Counted from the first letter of the stretch, positions 41,911 to 51,399 are shown. The stretch: 64,000 nt of DNA from Kitasatospora sp. CB01950 (GCF_001905465.1 NZ_LISX01000007.1:352627-416626); one strand, 5' to 3'. Notes: generated from the letters alone by a model not told the origin. A program made the numbers and translations.

Positions 41911-42579
41911 ATGAGCAGCAATACTCCTCCTGGCTACGGGCCGCAGGACCCGTACGGCCAGAACCCGTACGGTCAGCAGCAGCCGCCGGCCGGCGGCTAC
42001 GGCGCCCCGCCGCCGCCCCCGCCGCCGCCGGGCTACGGCGAGCAGCCCGGGTACGGCGGCCAGCCGGGCTACGGCCAGCAGGCGAACTACGGCGCCCCGC
42101 AGGGCCAGTGGCCGCTCTGGCTGGCCCCGACCCCCGCCCCCGGTACCCCGCTGCCCCCGGGCACCCGCACCCTGGCCACGCCGGTGGACCGCTTCGTGGC
42201 GCGCTTCATCGACGGTCTGATCGTCGGTGTCGTCGTCGGAGTCGTGTCCTCCGTGACCTTCGGCATCCTCAGCTTCGGGTACTTCGCGCTGCTGGCCGCC
42301 GCGTACGTCGTCTACGACGGCGTCATGATGACCACCCAGCACTGCCAGACCCTCGGCAAGAAGGTCATGAAGATCCGGGTGGTCAGCGTCGCCACCGGCG
42401 CCCGGCCCACCGACAACGAGCTGTGGACCCGGGCCGGGGTCCTGGGCGGCCCGCTCATCATCCCGTTCCTCGGCAACCTGCTGTTCCTGGTCAACGGCCT
42501 CTCGCAGCTGTGGGACAAGCCGCTGCAGCAGACCTTCCACGACAAGGCCGGCAAGACCGTGGTGGTCAAGGAGAGCTGA
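41911..42579 (+). CDS. RDD-family membrane protein
   Basis: A 222-aa protein. Residues 1-75 are a Gly/Tyr/Pro/Gln-rich tail with repeated GYG and PYG units (YGQNPYGQQQPP, GYGEQPGYGGQPGYG). The C-terminal RDD domain begins PVDRFVARFIDGLIVGVVVGVVSS, with the Arg and Asp that name the family, then a second segment and QTLGKKVMKIRVVS. GGAG precedes the ATG. It converges on dnaE. RDD proteins may act as ion or small-molecule transporters. Confidence 0.88.
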   Translation: MSSNTPPGYGPQDPYGQNPYGQQQPPAGGYGAPPPPPPPPGYGEQPGYGGQPGYGQQANYGAPQGQWPLWLAPTPAPGTPLPPGTRTLATPVDRFVARFIDGLIVGVVVGVVSSVTFGILSFGYFALLAAAYVVYDGVMMTTQHCQTLGKKVMKIRVVSVATGARPTDNELWTRAGVLGGPLIIPFLGNLLFLVNGLSQLWDKPLQQTFHDKAGKTVVVKES

Positions 42580-42592
42580 TCCGGCGTCAACG

Positions 42593-42636
42593 GCGAAGAG
42601 CCCCCGTGGAGTTCCGACTCCGCGGGGGCTCTTCGC
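42593..42636. terminator. Strong bidirectional terminator between RDD gene and dnaE
   Basis: The 20-base arms 42593-42612 and 42617-42636 pair throughout with one G-U pair and a TCCG loop. It separates the convergent RDD and dnaE genes. Confidence 0.8.
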
Positions 42637-42645
42637 ATGCCCGTG

Positions 42646-45600
42646 TCAGCCGGCCAGGCAGCTGGGCCCGAGCAGCTGCTTCAGGTCGCCGAACAGCGCC
42701 GGGTCGGACTTCACCCGGTGCCGGTCGAGGCGCAGCACCACGGTCCTGGTCCGCCCGCGCAGGTGGACGTGGACCTCGGTGGAACCCTTGTGGTGGGTGA
42801 GCACCTCGCCGAGCCGGCCGACGATCGGCGGGGTGAGCTTGTTCTCCGGCACGGTGATCACGATCGGCAGCTGGGCGCCGACGTTGGACAGGTCGGGCAC
42901 CGTGAGCTCCATGCCCATCAGCCGCGGCACGTCCTCCCGCTTGTCGAGCTTGCCGCGGACGAACACCACGGCGTCCTCGACGAGTTGCGAGGAGACCAGC
43001 TGGTAGCTGGCGGGGAAGAACATGCAGTCGATGGAGCCGGCCAGGTCCTCGACGGTGGCGATCGCCCAGGCGTTGCCCTGCTTGGTCATCTTCCGCTGGA
43101 GGCCGGAGATGATGCCGCCGATGGTGACGATGGTGCCGTCGGGGCGTTCGGCGAGGTCGGCGACCGCGCAGTCGGCCTTGTCGGCGAGGACGTGCTCGAT
43201 GCCGTGCAGCGGGTGCGAGGAGACGTACAGGCCGAGCATCTCGCGCTCCTGGGTGAGCAGGAACGACTTCTCCCACTCGTCCTCGGAGAACACCACGTCC
43301 AGGCCGAAGCTCGGCTCGTCCGAGACGCTGTCGCCGCCGAACAGGTCGAACTGGCCCTCGGCCTCCTTGCGCTTGATCGAGACCACGTTGTCGATCATCG
43401 GCTCGAACTGGGCGGTCAGGCCCTTGCGGGTGTGCCCGAGCGAGTCGAAGGAGCCGGCCTTGATCAGCGATTCGACGGTGCGCTTGTTGCAGACCACCGC
43501 CTCGACCTTGTCCAGGAAGTCCGGGAAGGAGGCGTACTTCCCCTTGGCCTTCCGGGTGCGGATCATCGACTCCACCACCGGCCCGCCGACGTTGCGGATC
43601 GCGGTCAGGCCGAACCGGACGGTGTCGCTGCCGTGCGGGGTGAAGTCGGCGTCGGACTCGTTGACGTCCGGCGGGAGCACCTGGATGCCCATCTTGCGGC
43701 ACTCGTTGAGGTAGACCGCAGACTTGTCCTTGTCGTCCTTGACCGAGGTGAGCAGGCCGGACATGTACTCGGCCGGGTAGTTGGCCTTGAGGTAGGCCGT
43801 CCAGTAGGAGACCAGTCCGTAGCCGGCGGTGTGCGCTTTGTTGAAGGCGTAGCCGGAGAACGGGACGAGGACGTCCCACACCGCCTGGATCGCGGCGTCC
43901 GAGTAGCCGTGTTCGCGGCAGCCCCGCTGGAAGGGCACGAACTCGGCCTCCAGGATCTCCTTCTTCTTCTTGCCCATCGCGCGGCGCAGCAGGTCGGCCT
44001 GGCCGAGCGAGTAGCCGGCCAGGATCTGCGCGGCCTTCTGCACCTGCTCCTGGTAGACGATCAGGCCGTAGGTCGGCTTGAGGATCTCCTCCAGGGGCTT
44101 CTCCAGCTCCGGGTGGATCGGGGTGATGTCCTGCTGGCCGTTCTTGCGCAGCGCGTAGTTGGTGTGCGAGTTGACGCCCATCGGGCCCGGCCGGTACAGC
44201 GCCAGAACAGCCGAAATGTCTTCGAAGTTGTCGGGCTTCATCAGCCGCAGCAGCGAACGCATCGGGCCGCCGTCGAGCTGGAACACGCCCAGCGTGTCAC
44301 CACGGGCCAGCAGCTCGTAGGTGGGCTTGTCGTCGAGCGGCAGCTCGAGCAGCTCGATCTTGATGCCCTTGTTCTTCTCGATCGCCTTGACGGCGTCGTC
44401 CATGATCGTCAGGTTGCGCAGGCCGAGGAAGTCCATCTTGAGAAGGCCGAGGCCCTCACAGGTCGGATAGTCGAACTGCGTGATCGTGACCCCGTCGGTG
44501 TGCCGGGTCCAGACCGGGATGTGGTCGGTCAGCGGCTCCGCGGACATGATGACGCCGGCCGCGTGGACGCCGGGCTGGCGGATCAGGCCCTCGATGCCGC
44601 GCGCGGTGTCGATGACCTTCCGGACGTCCGGGTCGCTCTCGTACAGGCCGCGGATCTCGCCGGCCTCGCCGTAGCGGGGGTGCGAGTTGTCGGTGATGCC
44701 GGAGAGCGGGATGCCCTTGCCCATGACGTCCGGCGGCATCGCCTTGGTGATCCGGTCGCCCATCGCGTACGGGTAGCCGAGGACGCGCGAGGAGTCCTTG
44801 ATGGCGGCCTTGGCCTTGATGGTGCCGTACGTGACGATCATGGCGACCTTGTCGGAGCCCCACTTCTCCGTCACGTAGCGGATCACGTCGCCGCGCCGGC
44901 GCTCGTCGAAGTCGATGTCGACGTCGGGCATCGAGATGCGCTCGGGGTTGAGGAAGCGCTCGAAGATCAGGCCGTGCGGGATGGGGTCGAGGTCGGTGAT
45001 GCCCATGGCGTAGGCGACCAGCGAGCCGGCCGCGGAGCCTCGGCCGGGGCCGACCGCGATGCCCTGGCTCTTGGCCCACATGATGAAGTCGGCGACCACG
45101 AGGAAGTACGCCGGGAACCCCATCTGGATGATGGTGTCCATCTCGTACTCGGCGAGCTTCTTGTGCTCCTCGTCGTAGCCCTCCGGGAAGCGCCAGTCCA
45201 TGCCCTCCCAGACCTTGGACTTGAAGAAGTCCGCCTCGGTCTCGAAGCCCTCCGGGATCGGGAACCGGGGCATCAGGTTCTTGAAGGTGAACATGCCCTC
45301 GGTGTCGACCCGGGAGGCGACCAGCAGCTGGCTGTTGCGGCAGCCCTCCTGCCAGATGTCGGAGCTGTCCAGGCCGTACATCTCGGCGGCCGACTTGATG
45401 TAGTAGCCGGTGCCGTCGAACCGGAAGCGGTCCGGGTCGGAGAGGTTCTTGCCGGTCTGGACGCAGAGCAGCAGGTCGTGCGCGCCGGCGTCGGACTCGG
45501 TGGTGTAGTGCGAGTCGTTGGTGACGACCGGCGGGATGTTCAGCTTCTTGCTGATCTCGATCAGGCCGTCGCGGACCCGCTTCTCGATGTCGAGGCCGTG

Positions 45601-46179
45601 GTCCATCAGCTCCAGGAAGTAGTTCTCCTTGCCGAAGATGTCCTGGTAGTCGGCGGCGGACCTGACCGCCTCGTCGAACTGGCCGAGCCGCAGCCGGGTC
45701 TGCACCTCGCCGGACGGGCAGCCGGTGGTGGCCATCAGACCGGCCGCGTGCTCGGCGATGATCTCCTTGTCCATCCGGGGCCACTTCACCAGCCAGCCCT
45801 CCGCGTACGAGCGGGAGGTCAGCTTGAAGAGGTTGTGCAGGCCCTCCCTGTTGCGGGCCCAGATGGTCTTGTGGGTGTACGCGCCGGACGCCGAGACGTC
45901 GTCCTTCTTCTGGTGCGGCTGGCCCCACAGGATGCGCTTGGTGTTGGAGCGGGCCTCCGGCGCGACGTACGCCTCGATGCCGATCACGGGCGTGATGCCG
46001 GCGGCGGTGGCCTGCTTGTGGAACTCGGCCGCGCCGTACATGTTGCCGTGGTCGGTCATCGCGACGTGGGTCTGGCCCAGCCGCTCGACTTCCTTGAACA
46101 GTTGCTTCAGCCGGGCGGCGCCGTCCAGCATCGAGTACTCGGTGTGGACGTGCAGGTGCGCGTACGGCTGGTCGCTCAA
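42646..46179 (-). CDS. dnaE: DNA polymerase III alpha subunit
   Basis: The replicative polymerase subunit. At 1177 aa it is the DnaE1 type. The PHP domain begins HLHVHTEYSMLDGA, the palm active site is PDVDIDFDE (about residues 415-423), the fingers include KMDFLGLRNL and GPMGVNSHTNYA, the tandem helix-hairpin-helix region follows, and the C-terminus has an OB-fold segment (IATVEDLAGSIDCMFFPA). The start is TTG at 46179 with GGAGG upstream; TTG is rare but well placed here. It is transcribed alone, divergent from a Pro-rich membrane protein gene. Confidence 0.97.
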   Translation of the reverse strand: MSDQPYAHLHVHTEYSMLDGAARLKQLFKEVERLGQTHVAMTDHGNMYGAAEFHKQATAAGITPVIGIEAYVAPEARSNTKRILWGQPHQKKDDVSASGAYTHKTIWARNREGLHNLFKLTSRSYAEGWLVKWPRMDKEIIAEHAAGLMATTGCPSGEVQTRLRLGQFDEAVRSAADYQDIFGKENYFLELMDHGLDIEKRVRDGLIEISKKLNIPPVVTNDSHYTTESDAGAHDLLLCVQTGKNLSDPDRFRFDGTGYYIKSAAEMYGLDSSDIWQEGCRNSQLLVASRVDTEGMFTFKNLMPRFPIPEGFETEADFFKSKVWEGMDWRFPEGYDEEHKKLAEYEMDTIIQMGFPAYFLVVADFIMWAKSQGIAVGPGRGSAAGSLVAYAMGITDLDPIPHGLIFERFLNPERISMPDVDIDFDERRRGDVIRYVTEKWGSDKVAMIVTYGTIKAKAAIKDSSRVLGYPYAMGDRITKAMPPDVMGKGIPLSGITDNSHPRYGEAGEIRGLYESDPDVRKVIDTARGIEGLIRQPGVHAAGVIMSAEPLTDHIPVWTRHTDGVTITQFDYPTCEGLGLLKMDFLGLRNLTIMDDAVKAIEKNKGIKIELLELPLDDKPTYELLARGDTLGVFQLDGGPMRSLLRLMKPDNFEDISAVLALYRPGPMGVNSHTNYALRKNGQQDITPIHPELEKPLEEILKPTYGLIVYQEQVQKAAQILAGYSLGQADLLRRAMGKKKKEILEAEFVPFQRGCREHGYSDAAIQAVWDVLVPFSGYAFNKAHTAGYGLVSYWTAYLKANYPAEYMSGLLTSVKDDKDKSAVYLNECRKMGIQVLPPDVNESDADFTPHGSDTVRFGLTAIRNVGGPVVESMIRTRKAKGKYASFPDFLDKVEAVVCNKRTVESLIKAGSFDSLGHTRKGLTAQFEPMIDNVVSIKRKEAEGQFDLFGGDSVSDEPSFGLDVVFSEDEWEKSFLLTQEREMLGLYVSSHPLHGIEHVLADKADCAVADLAERPDGTIVTIGGIISGLQRKMTKQGNAWAIATVEDLAGSIDCMFFPASYQLVSSQLVEDAVVFVRGKLDKREDVPRLMGMELTVPDLSNVGAQLPIVITVPENKLTPPIVGRLGEVLTHHKGSTEVHVHLRGRTRTVVLRLDRHRVKSDPALFGDLKQLLGPSCLAG

Positions 46180-46332
46180 GGCGGGGCCTCCGGGACTGAA
46201 GGGGGGGCTGAAACACGTGAGGCCCGAGCCACCACCAGGGCTCGGACCACGGCTTCCGGGTTCGCGCCCCCGAGTCTAATCCCCTCCAGTACCCTCCGAG
46301 CGAACCCACGCGGATCGGGAGGGAACCCTGCC

Positions 46333-47127
46333 ATGGCCTTCGCACCATCGCCTCTGCCCACTGCCCGGCCGACCGTCCGCGGCCTGCCCGGAATCGGCGT
46401 GCTCATGTTGTTGCAGCTCATCGCCCTGCTCGGCGTCCTCGGCTACGACTTGGTGCAGGGCGACGGCCTGTCGTACCTGCCGACGGCGCTCGGCTTCTCG
46501 TACGAGCACGTCGTGCCGGCCCCGGTCGGTTTCTTCGGCTGGAGCACCGCGTACCTGCTGGCGACGGTCGCCGTCGTGTTCGGCGCGTTCGCGGGCGGCC
46601 GCTGGGTGCGCGGCGCGGCGATTCCGCTGACCGCCGTCAACGCGTACCTCTCGCTGAATCAGCTGGTCCTCCTGTTCACCGGGGGCAACGCCGGCAACGA
46701 CTACGTGTACAAGCCGTTCGGTCACCTGCTGCTGACCCTGACGCTGCCGCTTGACGTGTTGATCGCCCTGGCCGTCGCCGTGGTGGTGGCCGCCACCCGC
46801 ACCCCGGACGCCGCGCCGCTGCACCCGCAGCCGGGCTTCGGGCAGCCGGGCGCCGCGCCCGGCCCGTGGGGCGGCGCGGCCGCGGGGCCGGTACCGCAGC
46901 CGCCCTTCCCCTTCCCCCACCCGCACGCGCCGCAGCCCGGACTGCCGCAGCCGCCCGCCGGCGGCCCCGGCGCCGCGTACGCCTGTCCCCCGGCCCCGCC
47001 CGCCGGTGCGCCCGGCTACCCCCTGGCTCCGCCCGCGCCGCCCGCCGGTGCGCCCGGCTATCCCCCCGCCCCGCCCGCGCCGCCTCACTCCCACCACCAA
47101 CCGCCGACCACCCCGCCGATGTCCTGA
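46333..47127 (+). CDS. Pro-rich membrane protein
   Basis: A 264-aa protein from ATG 46333 after GGGAGGG. Four hydrophobic segments in the first about 155 residues (IGVLMLLQLIALLGVLGYDLV; STAYLLATVAVVFGAFAG; IPLTAVNAYLSLNQLVLLF; HLLLTLTLPLDVLIALAVAVVVAA) are followed by a Pro/Gly/Ala-rich cytoplasmic tail containing two copies of a 14-residue unit starting PPAGAPGYP. No family is recognised. Possibly a scaffold or signalling membrane protein. Confidence 0.75.
   Translation: MAFAPSPLPTARPTVRGLPGIGVLMLLQLIALLGVLGYDLVQGDGLSYLPTALGFSYEHVVPAPVGFFGWSTAYLLATVAVVFGAFAGGRWVRGAAIPLTAVNAYLSLNQLVLLFTGGNAGNDYVYKPFGHLLLTLTLPLDVLIALAVAVVVAATRTPDAAPLHPQPGFGQPGAAPGPWGGAAAGPVPQPPFPFPHPHAPQPGLPQPPAGGPGAAYACPPAPPAGAPGYPLAPPAPPAGAPGYPPAPPAPPHSHHQPPTTPPMS
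46996..47079 (+). repeat. Tandem 42-bp coding repeat
   Basis: Two copies of a 42-bp unit encoding PPAGAPGYP-type residues occur in the tail of the Pro-rich membrane protein (46996 and 47038). Copy number may vary between strains. Confidence 0.55.
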
Positions 47128-47166
47128 CCGGCTGTTGGTTCGGTCGTCGCCGAGAGGAGCCCGACG

Positions 47167-48261
47167 ATGCCCCCCGCCGTCCGAACGCTGACCGCCCGCG
47201 AGTTGACGGTCGGCTACTTCGAGCGCCAACTGCTGGACCGCGACCGGCCGTTGCCCGCCGCCGAGGCGGTGCGGCGGCTGGCGGCGCTGCAGGCGCAGTA
47301 CTCGCCGTCGCCGCACCTGGCGCTGTGGGCCCGGCTGCCGGGCTTCGGGTACCGGGAGTTGGAGGCGGCGCTGGTGGACGGCAGCGTGGTGAAGTCGACG
47401 CTGATGCGCGGCACCCTGCACCTGGTGCCGGGCGAGGACTACGGTCACCTGGCGGCCGCCTGGCGCCGCCAGTGGCTCACCGACCTGCGCGGCCGGCACC
47501 GGGACGCGGGCCTGGACGAGGACGGACTCACCGCCTCGCTACGGGAGTTCGCCGCCGTGCCGCGCTCCGCCGAGGAGCTGCGCGCCCAGCTGGCCGAGGC
47601 GTCGAAGGGGCGGATCCGACCCGCGGACCTGCTGCACTTCGCCCGCGCCCTGGTCCCGCTGGTGCACGTCGCCCCGTCCGGGCACTGGCGGGCCCACGGC
47701 AAGCCCCGATTCGTGCTGTGGCAGGGCGAGTTGCCGCCCGAACCGGAGGCCACGGCCCGGCTGGTGCGCCGCTACCTGGCCGGGTACGGACCGGCCTCGC
47801 GCGCCGACATCGCGCACTTCGGCGGGCTGAAGCTGCGGCAGGTCGACCCGGCGCTGGCCGAACTCGGCGAGCTGGTCCGCTACCGGGACGAGGCCGGCCG
47901 GGAGCTGCTCGACCTCCCGGACGCGCCGCCGGTCCCCGACCCGGGCCGCGAACTGCCGGTCCGTTTCCTGCCGAAGTGGGACGCGGCGCTGCTCTCGCAC
48001 GCCGACCGGACCAGGATGCTGCCCGCCGACATCCACCGGCAGGTGTACCGGGCGGTGAACGGCACCCTGCTGGCCTCCTACCTGGTGGACGGCCGGGTGG
48101 CGGGCACCTGGGCGCACGAGGCGAAGCGCGGCGCGGCCGTGCTGACGCTCACTCCGCTCGTCCCGCACGGGCAGCGGGCCGAGCTGGCGGCCGAGGGCGA
48201 GCGCCTGGTGGAGTTCCTGGAGCCCGACGCGGCCACCCGCACGGTCCGGTTCGCCGACTGA
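47167..48261 (+). CDS. Winged-helix protein of AlkZ/AlkX (HTH_42) superfamily
   Basis: A 364-aa protein of the HTH_42 (DUF1006) family. LTARELTVGYFERQLLDRDRP and AALQAQYSPSPHLALWARL start the first winged helix, with Gln42-Ala43-Gln44 matching the QxQ motif of the interstrand-crosslink DNA glycosylase AlkZ. Further tandem winged helices include LMRGTLHLV and YGPASRADIAHFGGLK, and the C-terminal beta-barrel ends FLEPDAATRTVRF. GAGGAG precedes the ATG. AlkZ-like DNA repair is inferred from the motif. Confidence 0.8.
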   Translation: MPPAVRTLTARELTVGYFERQLLDRDRPLPAAEAVRRLAALQAQYSPSPHLALWARLPGFGYRELEAALVDGSVVKSTLMRGTLHLVPGEDYGHLAAAWRRQWLTDLRGRHRDAGLDEDGLTASLREFAAVPRSAEELRAQLAEASKGRIRPADLLHFARALVPLVHVAPSGHWRAHGKPRFVLWQGELPPEPEATARLVRRYLAGYGPASRADIAHFGGLKLRQVDPALAELGELVRYRDEAGRELLDLPDAPPVPDPGRELPVRFLPKWDAALLSHADRTRMLPADIHRQVYRAVNGTLLASYLVDGRVAGTWAHEAKRGAAVLTLTPLVPHGQRAELAAEGERLVEFLEPDAATRTVRFAD

Positions 48262-48268
48262 CGGCCGG

Positions 48269-48892
48269 TCAGTCCTGCGCGTCGGCCTCCGCGGTGTCCT
48301 CCGCCTCGGCCTCCGCGTCGAGCTCGGCGAGGAACGCCAGCGCGGCCACCCAGGTCCGTCGGTCGGCCTCGGCGTCCCAGTCCGGCAGTTCGGGGTCGGT
48401 GTACAGGTGCCCGGCGCCCCGGTAGCGGTGCACCTCGACGTCGCCGCCGGCCCGGACCATCTGCAGGTACCAGGTGTTCAGCCAGTCGTCGGACTCGTAC
48501 GCGTCCGGCTGGGCGACGTGCAGTTGCACGGCGATCTCGGTGGCGGCGTCCTCCCGCAGGTCGGAGGTGCCGTGCAGGAGCACCAGCCCGCGGGCCTGCT
48601 CGTCGGCCAGCGCCAGGTTCTGGGCGAGCGACCCGCCGAGCGAGAAGCCGGCGTACACCAGCCCGTGCTTGGCGGGCAGCAGCGGGGCGACGGCGGTGAC
48701 GGCCCGGCGCAGCAGCTCGTCGTTGCCGACCTCGTCGCGGTACGCCGTGCCCTCCTCCGGCTCGTCGAAGGTGCGGCCCTCGTACAGGTCGGGGGTGTGT
48801 ACGGTGTGCCCGGCCTCGCGCAGCTTGTCGGCGGCCCGGTGCACGGCCGGGCGCAGGCCGTACGCGGAGTGGAACAGGACGATCTCGGCCAC
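48269..48892 (-). CDS. Dienelactone hydrolase-family protein
   Basis: A 207-aa alpha/beta hydrolase from GTG 48892 after GAGGAG. It has VLFHSAYGLRPAVHRAADKLREAGHTVHTPDLYEGRTF, the nucleophile-elbow region GFSLGGSLAQ (Ser in place of the DLH Cys), and the His in RYRGAGHLYTDPELP. The C-terminal 20 residues are acidic Ala/Glu/Asp repeats. It converges with the AlkZ-like gene, the two stops being 8 bp apart. The substrate is unknown. Confidence 0.85.
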   Translation of the reverse strand: MAEIVLFHSAYGLRPAVHRAADKLREAGHTVHTPDLYEGRTFDEPEEGTAYRDEVGNDELLRRAVTAVAPLLPAKHGLVYAGFSLGGSLAQNLALADEQARGLVLLHGTSDLREDAATEIAVQLHVAQPDAYESDDWLNTWYLQMVRAGGDVEVHRYRGAGHLYTDPELPDWDAEADRRTWVAALAFLAELDAEAEAEDTAEADAQD

Positions 48893-48999
48893 GGGTGGAC
48901 TCCTCGGTGCGGGGTGGTCGACCCTCCATGATCTCCCATCCCGGAACGCGCCGGAGCCCGGCCCACCGGTGGGTGGGCCGGGCCGTTCGGGCGTGCGGG

Positions 49000-51258
49000 T
49001 CAGTAGGTGGTGCTGACGGCCGCGCCGCTGAAGCCCTGCTGGGCGTACAGGCTGATGTAGTTGTAGCCGGCGGGCGGGTTGGTGATGGTCAGCGTCTCGG
49101 TGTTGCCGCTGCCGGTGGACTTGGCGGTGTACGAGCCGGTGGTGGCCCAGTTGCTGCCGTTGTAGTACAGGTCGGCGTTGCCGGTGCCGCCGGAGACGGT
49201 GACGGTGAGGCTGGGGGTGCCGGCCGGCACGTACAGGTAGAAGTACGCGTAGTTCTGGACGGTGGCGGCGACGTTCGATCGGCGGCAGTCCCGGTCGAGC
49301 TGCCGGGTGTCGGAGCCGCTGCACTCGGGGGTGCTCGGCACGGTCGGGCCGCAGTTGCCGGTGTTGCAGGCGGTCAGCCAGGCGTTGAAGTCGGCGTCGT
49401 AGCGGCTGCCGATGGTGGTCTTCAGGATCGTCCGGGCGCCGTCCCAGTCACCGACGCGGTACTTGGCGAGCACGGCGTCCATGTCCGAGCGGTGCGATTC
49501 GAGCATGTAGCGGACCGCCAGGTAGCCCCAGTTGTAGACCCGGGTCTGGTCGGCGTTGTCGTACGTGGTGTCGAACAGGGTGGACAGCGCGTAGGTGTGC
49601 TGCCCGGCCTGCTCGATCGCGTCGGTGTACTCGACGCCCCGGTACCCGTAGGAGATGTACTCGGCGAAGCCCTCGACCCACCAGACGGTCGGGGTGGTCA
49701 TGCCGGCGTCGAAGTCGCCGTACATGTCGAACCGGCCGTCGAGGTAGTGGGTGTACTCGTGGTTGAGGTTCCAGATCTCGAAGGCCGGGCGGACCCAGTC
49801 GGCCTCGTAGGCGATGAACCGCGGCTGGTTGCCGACCGTGGCCGGCTTGCCCTCCAGGTACATGCCGCCGTTGTCGGTGGACATGTCGAAGATGACGCCG
49901 GCGTAGGTCTGGTAGTCGTTGCGCGAGTGGAACACCACCACCTCGATGGTGGAGTTGTTGTCGTCCGCGACCGCGCCCTTGTCCCGGACCACGCCGTGGA
50001 AGTACGCGTCCTGGCCCTTCAGGCTGGTGCACGCGGTGGCCAGCTGGTCCGCCGTCAGCGCCTGGGCGATGATCTTGATGCTGGGGCTGCAGGTGTAGTT
50101 GACCGTCAGCACGGCCGCCTTCAGCCGGTTCGCCAGGTCACAGGTGCCGTAGTAGGCGCAGTTGTCCTTGTCGTAGGAGTCCGTCATCTCGGCCAGGACC
50201 GCCCACATCGTCGCGGTCCGCCCGGTGATCGAGGTCTGGTCCAGCAGGCTCTTCACCAGCGGCCGGACCTTGGTCTGCATCTCCGGGTCCTTCAGGAACC
50301 GGCCCAGTTCGCGTCCCGAGTTGGTGACCAGGAAGTCGTTGGTCCCGCCGAGCAGGGCGTTGTTGCGGGTGGCGAACGCCTGCAGGGTGTCGAGCACGCT
50401 CGGGTCGGCCTGCACGGCCGGCAGGAAGTCGCTGTTCTGGTGGCCGCGCCAGAGCACCGTGTACACGTTGTTGACGGCGTTGACCATGTACCAGGAGCTG
50501 TCGTAGCTGCTGTTGTAGCCGTTCAGCAGCCGCTTGACGACCGACAGGTAGCGGGCGTTCTCGGCCGCGCTGTCGATCAGCGTGACCGCCTCGCCCAGCG
50601 TGGCGCCGTTGGCGTCGGTCACGTCCTGGGAGTGCGAGGAGGCGAAGAACGCGTCCAGCGCGCCTTCGATCGCGTACTTGAGGTTGGTGCCGTACGGGCC
50701 GACCACGTCCGGGTTGTACCACTGCACGTAGTACCCGGCGCGCAGGTACAGCACCAGCTGGGTGGCCGAGGTCGAGTCGTCACCCGGGTAGTTGGCGGAG
50801 ACGTCGCGCATCGCGTTGGCGACGCTCACCATCTGCGCCTCGTTGAACGCCAGCTTCGCGTCGTTGCCCTTGAGCAGGAACAGCGAGTTGACGCAGTCCA
50901 CCGTGACGGACTTGATCTGGGCGACCAGCGCGCCGCCGGTCTTCCCGGTGAAGTCGGACACGTTGCACGCGGCCGCTGCCGCAAGGGACTTCGCCTGCTT
51001 CGGCTCGCCCTTCACGCTCAGCGGCGGCCGCTTGCTGGCGTCCGCCCGCACATCGTGGTCGGCGTCCTTGAGACGCTCGGCCGCCTCGGTGCTGCGCGGC
51101 GCCGACTTCGACGAATTCGACGCCTTCTCGGGCTTGGCGTCGGTGACAGCCTGGGCGTCCCGGCCGAACGAGGCCAGGAATCCGAGTGCCAGGCAGAGGG
51201 AGAGCAACAGGCTCCACGTTCGCGTGAGGGACGCGAACGGTATCCGGAAGGTTCGCAC
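49000..51258 (-). CDS. Secreted M9-type collagenase (metalloprotease)
   Basis: A 752-aa secreted zinc peptidase. GTG 51258 after GGAGG gives VRTFRIPFASLTRTW and a signal peptide (LLLSLCLALGFLASFGRDAQA); the frame to 51303 is longer but has no ribosome site. The zinc motif is His500-Glu-Tyr-Thr-His504 with the third ligand Glu529 in WWVEGFAE, the M9 (gluzincin) pattern. The N-terminal about 250 residues match the peptidase M9N activator domain. The C-terminus (about 660-752) is a PPC-type beta domain (TVTVSGGTGNADLYY). A clear inverted repeat at 51348-51371 lies upstream. Confidence 0.92.
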   Translation of the reverse strand: MRTFRIPFASLTRTWSLLLSLCLALGFLASFGRDAQAVTDAKPEKASNSSKSAPRSTEAAERLKDADHDVRADASKRPPLSVKGEPKQAKSLAAAAACNVSDFTGKTGGALVAQIKSVTVDCVNSLFLLKGNDAKLAFNEAQMVSVANAMRDVSANYPGDDSTSATQLVLYLRAGYYVQWYNPDVVGPYGTNLKYAIEGALDAFFASSHSQDVTDANGATLGEAVTLIDSAAENARYLSVVKRLLNGYNSSYDSSWYMVNAVNNVYTVLWRGHQNSDFLPAVQADPSVLDTLQAFATRNNALLGGTNDFLVTNSGRELGRFLKDPEMQTKVRPLVKSLLDQTSITGRTATMWAVLAEMTDSYDKDNCAYYGTCDLANRLKAAVLTVNYTCSPSIKIIAQALTADQLATACTSLKGQDAYFHGVVRDKGAVADDNNSTIEVVVFHSRNDYQTYAGVIFDMSTDNGGMYLEGKPATVGNQPRFIAYEADWVRPAFEIWNLNHEYTHYLDGRFDMYGDFDAGMTTPTVWWVEGFAEYISYGYRGVEYTDAIEQAGQHTYALSTLFDTTYDNADQTRVYNWGYLAVRYMLESHRSDMDAVLAKYRVGDWDGARTILKTTIGSRYDADFNAWLTACNTGNCGPTVPSTPECSGSDTRQLDRDCRRSNVAATVQNYAYFYLYVPAGTPSLTVTVSGGTGNADLYYNGSNWATTGSYTAKSTGSGNTETLTITNPPAGYNYISLYAQQGFSGAAVSTTY

Positions 51259-51347
51259 GTGGGGGCCTCCGGGCCGATATGACGCCGCGTCTTGGGGGGA
51301 CACGGCGGAGGGTGGGGGAGGCTGCCGAGCGCCTGCTCAGCGGCCTA

Positions 51348-51371
51348 TGACATGTACAATTGCACATGTCA
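51348..51371. promoter_or_regulatory. Operator-like inverted repeat upstream of collagenase gene
   Basis: TGACATGT (51348-51355) and ACATGTCA (51364-51371) form a perfect 8-bp inverted repeat with an 8-bp spacer. It lies about 90 bp upstream of the collagenase start. The sequence shares the GACATG core with the MarR-type operator at 40835-40866. Confidence 0.6.
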
Positions 51372-51399
51372 CCTCACGCCGGAACCCCTCACGGCCGGA

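Noticed and set aside
42637..46332. Long plus-strand frame through the dnaE region (continuing into the gene at 46333)
   Set aside because: It is antisense to dnaE. Only the part from ATG 46333, which has a ribosome site and membrane helices, is accepted as a gene.
48895..51282. 795-aa plus-strand frame opposite the collagenase gene
   Set aside because: The Val/Gly/Asp-rich composition is a shadow of the collagenase codons; the collagenase has its zinc site on the minus strand.
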